Shown here: in pieces, positions 60,558-64,000 of the stretch
How positions within the stretch are numbered: the stretch's first letter is position 1
How the letters are laid out: each line of letters begins with the position of its first letter
Assembly: GCA_020736575.1 (NCBI GenBank)
Contig: JAGPYM010000001.1
Location: 2,170,001 to 2,234,000 of the forward strand
DNA length: 64,000 bases
Source of the DNA: Thelonectria olida
Taxonomy: Eukaryota > Ascomycota > Sordariomycetes > Hypocreales > Nectriaceae
Direction: 5' to 3'
Made by a program: the position numbers and the translations under genes
The notes under the pieces: model-generated
What the model was told of the DNA's origin: nothing
The model's database searches: none
Seen by the model: only the letters and a program-made list of their open reading frames with translations

Positions 60558-62322
60558 ATGGAGCCCAACAACATCAGGGATCTCAAACTTAACCGTGTAA
60601 CGAACGTCTTTGAGTTATCCGAACCAGAAATTCCCTCTCTTGAAGCTCTCCATCGTAGCCTGGGGGTGAGGCAATCCACTCCCGACTTTCATCGGCAACT
60701 ATGCGAATACCTGACTAACTTTGCCATGCCTGGCGGCCTGTGTGGCATGGACCTATGTGACTGGAACGACAACACTCATCGAGAAGGCCTTTACGAGGCG
60801 ACGGCGAGATTCTTGCACGGTGACAAGGACTTCCAAGGCTGGCGGAGCATACTCTGTCCGCCAACACACGGGGCCGAGGAAGGTATCAAGACATATGAGA
60901 ATAAGTACTCGCTCGTCCAATGATCAAGGTCTCTCTAACCCCAGTCCTTTACAGAGCACACCAAGATTTGATATGCATATTCTGGAGAATGACCAAGGGT
61001 AGACTCGACAAAACATGTTATGGGGTGGGCAACGGGTCCCCCCTCGCGAACACAATTGGTCTCCTGCTTATGAATGCGACGGGTCTCCTGCTCGTGAAGG
61101 CAACGGCTCTCCTGCTCGTGAGCGAAATAGGTCTCCCGAGCTTGGGACGGAAACCGATTCTTTTTCTACAAGAGCTCCCTCGTAAGCGTCCTGCCTTTCC
61201 AGATCAAACCAAGTAGGGCGACTCACCGTTTATCAGGGAGTTTGGGGCACAGTCGAGCACGGGGTCTATCTACACGATGGGCACTTTCGCTCCCATGGAT
61301 TCGAGAGATTCGACGTCTTACCGAGACGATACACCTCGAACCAGCCCACAAACGCATAATCCATCGCCGGTAAGATACGTATAACGGAGTCCATCATCAT
61401 CTGCTTCACAGTGCTAATCAGATCACAGAGCGAGATCAGGACTGGTAAGCGGCCAGCGGTTGATCTTGGGGCGTCAAGCGCATGTCATCCAGAGAAGAGA
61501 CAAAGACAGAGCTCGTTCGACGTTTGGGATCCGAACGTCGATCTCTTGACGAACAACAAAGATCGCTTCCGGCACGTGGAAGTAGATCCCTGTAATATCT
61601 TGGACGCTGCAAGACAGAGACGGCCGCCTTCTGCGCCTGACGGGGTTATCACCGGGAATCAAGTTTACAAGGCTCTGAAGGGTTTCCGGCCTACACGGAC
61701 GACTACCGCGAAAAGGGGAGAGAAGAAGGTGTCCAACCCATATCCTGGTGAATCTTCATCTTTGTCCTCAGCTCCTCAAACGCTGCCGGCGCCTCGATCA
61801 GAAACCCCGGCAGGACCCGCCTCTGAGCGGGATAATGAGGAGGAGGAAGAAGACCAAGAAGAACAAGTAGAAGAGGCTCAGGAGGAGGGGGAACGTGGAA
61901 ATGAAGCTGTGGTCGAGCCCGCCCGTCGTCCCAAGCGCCCAGCCGTCTCGTTAACCTGGACAGTCGAGATTTCACCCTTTATGGTGTCCAGACAATGGTG
62001 CCCGGAAAAGGGCACCTTTCAAAAGAGATCTCTGGTTGACCTAGTCAAAGAGATTCAGTTCGAGGGCGATTTCTTAGCCTTGTCCTTTGAGCTGCGCATT
62101 TCCGGAAAGGGCTTCCAAGACAAGATACCACTCGACAATGAGAAGAAGTTCGCGCAGCTCAAAGACTGGTACAATAAAGAGATCTATGCGGCCCAGGAAA
62201 AGTACCGAGGTACCGAGTCTGTGAGGTGCGATGTTGCCATTACGCCTGTTTGGACGTGCAAGATGGAAAAGCTGGGCATTGGAGAACCCGACGATGACGA
62301 CGAGAGTGTTTTTCAACTTTGA
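60558..62322 (+). CDS. FamC: paralogue 3, with an apparent 1-nt frameshift in exon 2
   Basis: Exons are 60558-60904, 60955-61181, 61237-61369 and 61429-62322, at the same places as in FamA and FamB. The N-terminal domain has VFELSEPEIPSLEALHRSL and DWNDNTHREGLYEATARFL. Exon 2 opens with DLICIFWRM, then a 24-nt repeat array. Exon 4 has a bipartite basic signal (GKRP, PEKRQRQ), an acidic Glu-rich stretch near residue 370, and the C-terminal domain (WCPEKGTFQKRSLVDLVKEI, LSFELRISGKGFQDKIPLDN), ending in an acidic tail. Exon 2 is 227 nt, one base short of the phase the other exons need; the loss maps to the C6 run at 61038-61043. Restored length would be 533 aa. Alternatives are a 101-nt intron at 60999-61099 with a weak GAAG acceptor, or sequencing error. 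As written, translation runs out of frame after exon 2 and stops early in exon 4. Confidence 0.68.
61028..61146 (+). repeat. 24-nt tandem repeat in FamC exon 2
   Basis: Five imperfect units encode variants of x-x-N-G-S-P-A-R-E: 61028-61050 (23 nt), 61051-61074, 61075-61098, 61099-61122 and 61123-61146 (all 24 nt). Only the first unit is one base short, and it contains the C6 run. This locates the frameshift. Confidence 0.8.
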
Positions 62323-62457
62323 AGCTTTGAGAGAGTTTTGTTTGGGCCTAGTTTATCTTTAATAAATTGTATTCAGGGCAGCCCTATATTAAATCCATGA
62401 AGAAAGCAGACACGTGAAACCGAAACACCAACTACCTGACACGTATATATGCCGATT

Positions 62458-63078
62458 CTAACCAGCAAACATGCTGCACAACTCCCAATCTCCACTGGCC
62501 ATCTGCCTCCAGGAGCTTGATACCGTCGCCTCGACAGTTTGCATGCCCATACCGCCGTTCTTCTCCTCGATTTGTCGGAACAGGGTGACCCGGTAAGCTA
62601 TGGCGGCGGCCATCAAGCCGATCTCGACGACTTGAGGATCGTGCATCTTGTAGGCCAGCCACTCGTTGCAGTGCTTCAGGTCCTCCTCCAGCGGCGGGTC
62701 CGAGTCCTTGGTGCGCGGCTCTGGGTCGTCGAACAAGAAGCGGTTCGACATGATGGCGTCCTTTGCAATGTACTTGAGGGCGCTCTTGGGCTTGTCGCAC
62801 AGGGCGCGCCAGAGCAGCGTCTCCATCTCTTTGCAGGCGGCAATGTTCCGTCCCTTGATGGTCTTGAGGTTTTCCTCGTCGTCGCTGTCTTCTTCATCTT
62901 CGTCGTGCTTGGGGCCCCTCTTGTTGAAGAAGTCGGAGTTGAGGTTGGGCGTCAGGTTGTTTGACCCGCGAGGAGCGAGTTCCATGCTGCTGTTGCCGCT
63001 TTGCCCGCCGAACTTGCTCTCGCGGTTTTGGATACCGTGTGGAGACTTGTCGGTGGTCAATCCAAGCATGGTCGGCAT
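62458..63078 (-). CDS. small NTF2-like / DUF4440-type hypothetical protein
   Basis: A single exon of 206 aa. The N-terminal 85 residues are Asn/Ser-rich and acidic (KHDEDEEDSDDEEN). The C-terminal 120 residues (CKEMETLLWRALCDKPKSAL, then IMSNRFLFDDPEPRTKD, VVEIGLMAAAIAYRVTLFRQ and SSSWRQMASGDWELCSMFAG) have the order of an NTF2-like fold: a helical start, then curved strands ending in W-x(8)-W. SnoaL/DUF4440-like proteins share this layout. No catalytic residues can be assigned and the function is unknown. The start is the first ATG. It is divergent from the ROK1 gene. Confidence 0.75.
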   Translation of the reverse strand: MPTMLGLTTDKSPHGIQNRESKFGGQSGNSSMELAPRGSNNLTPNLNSDFFNKRGPKHDEDEEDSDDEENLKTIKGRNIAACKEMETLLWRALCDKPKSALKYIAKDAIMSNRFLFDDPEPRTKDSDPPLEEDLKHCNEWLAYKMHDPQVVEIGLMAAAIAYRVTLFRQIEEKNGGMGMQTVEATVSSSWRQMASGDWELCSMFAG

Positions 63079-63793
63079 GGTGGGCGGTTTTTGATTGTCG
63101 TTGTTGTTTGCGTGGGTGTTTGTAGATGGGAGAGATGATCAAGATGCAGCGATGCCGTACGTATATGGCTTCAAGGACGATGGTGTAAGAAGAAAAAGAA
63201 AGCGGGATCGACCTGATATAAGCCATGGCGTCCGAGTGCTACGCAAGCAGGATTCACGCAAGCCATCACGGCAAGTCTATGATGTACCGGCGAGGAAATC
63301 CTGATTGTTGGAAGCTGAGGTCCTGCGGGTGACGTCAGTCTTGGTTGTGATGCCCCTCCTGGTCCTGATGTGGGAGGCACGTAACCAAGGATCGGCGCCG
63401 TTGAATCGGACCTGACGCAACCCCGCGAAATGACTAGTGAAGATTCCAATGAAATCATGCAGCAACCAGCGTGTTTCATGCACTGGGAAGAATGAGAATA
63501 GCTCATGAGACACCTTCGTCAAGGGGCGACCTACCGTTGAACCGTTAGGTAGTTAGCCAGGTCGCTCACAGTGGATGGATGGACGGAGCGTTTAGCGCTT
63601 CTAGCCGCTATCGATTGATGGATACCCCACTACCCGCACCTTCCACTTCCATTGCCAGTGGAAGCTTTCGAGAAAACGTCTCCACCAAAATTTCTATCCC
63701 AAAACGCAGATCCGACTTTTTTCCTCCATCACTTCGAACCGTCTTGATTCCCACAACGTCGACGCTCAACTACCCGACTTGCCTCCACAATCA
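63079..63793. other. divergent intergenic region (NTF2-like gene / ROK1)
   Basis: About 715 bp between two divergent start codons. No gene is seen. Confidence 0.6.
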
Positions 63794-64000
63794 TGGACAT
63801 ACTCAAGATCCTCTCACGAGGAACCAAGAAAACAGGCAAGGGCGCCCAGGCTCGCGCTGGCGGTGCCGCCAAGTTGCCCTCGGCCGGAACCACCACCAAC
63901 CCCCAACTCTTCCACGATGAGGTCCGCGGCCAGAAGAGAAAGCGAGCCCGCGATGAGCCCAATTCCAAAGCCCCTGTCAGCTTGCCTGAGGTCGATTTCT
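63794..64000 (+). CDS. rok1: probable ROK1 DEAD-box RNA helicase, 5' end only
   Basis: The first 69 codons of a gene that runs off the window. The N-terminus MDILKILSRGTKKTGKG, followed by KLPSAGTTTNPQLFHDEV and a KRKR basic cluster, matches the characteristic start of fungal ROK1, an ATP-dependent RNA helicase needed for 18S rRNA maturation in the nucleolus. No helicase motif lies within the window, so the name rests on the N-terminal signature alone. Confidence 0.7.

Noticed and set aside
60920..61216. Leu-rich 98-aa ORF in FamC suggesting a membrane segment.
   Set aside because: It is the wrong frame of the 24-nt repeat; the other frame encodes the NGSPARE units and agrees with the phases of the flanking exons.

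Overview
This window is nuclear DNA of a filamentous ascomycete, most likely a Sordariomycete. The evidence is short GT-AG introns (about 41-340 nt, often with CTAAC/CTGAC-like branch points), an abaA-type TEA regulator of conidiation, fungal-type MRD1, VPS8, GPI19 and ROK1 genes, and long gene-poor spacers. I assign no species. Sixteen protein-coding genes are supported, plus the 5' end of another at the right edge and one weak candidate. No rRNA, tRNA, intact transposon or CRISPR array was seen.

Layout. 0-9 kb: three minus-strand genes, a Gln/Pro-rich protein with a SANT/Myb-like N-terminus, a class-I lysine methyltransferase-like protein, and a probable ELL elongation factor. 9-20 kb: about 11.5 kb without a convincing gene. 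20.3-21.1 kb: an LC8 dynein light chain split into seven tiny exons, invisible to simple ORF scanning. 21-24 kb: AT-richer spacer with one weak candidate. 24-36 kb, plus strand: MRD1 (five RRMs, pre-rRNA processing), AbaA (TEA factor) and a secreted protein with an N-terminal histidine and a Ser/Thr-rich tail. 36.4-37.6 kb: a cyclophilin H. 37.6-43.9 kb: gene-poor. 44-53.8 kb: a membrane RING-H2 protein, a GPALPP-motif protein, VPS8 (CORVET) and PIG-P/GPI19. 54.5-62.3 kb: the most interesting part, three diverged paralogues (here FamA, FamB, FamC) of a family I do not recognise. 62.4-64 kb: a small NTF2-like protein and the 5' end of ROK1.

The three paralogues share four exons, identical intron phases (2, 2, 0), an N-terminal domain with a W-[RN]-x-[RN]-[ST]-H-[QR] signature, an aromatic hydrophobic motif at the start of exon 2, a bipartite nuclear localisation signal at the start of exon 4, and a C-terminal domain of about 110 residues. 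FamC carries an apparent one-base deletion in a C6 run inside a 24-nt tandem repeat, so it is either a recent pseudogene, a sequence error, or spliced by an unusual extra intron.

The other genes are mostly housekeeping (transcription elongation, ribosome biogenesis, endosomal tethering, GPI synthesis, splicing-associated cyclophilin, dynein) and do not form a pathway. Gene models were built by hand from splice sites and frame continuity, and every multi-exon model except FamC closes in frame. Family names rest on recognised motifs, not on database searches.
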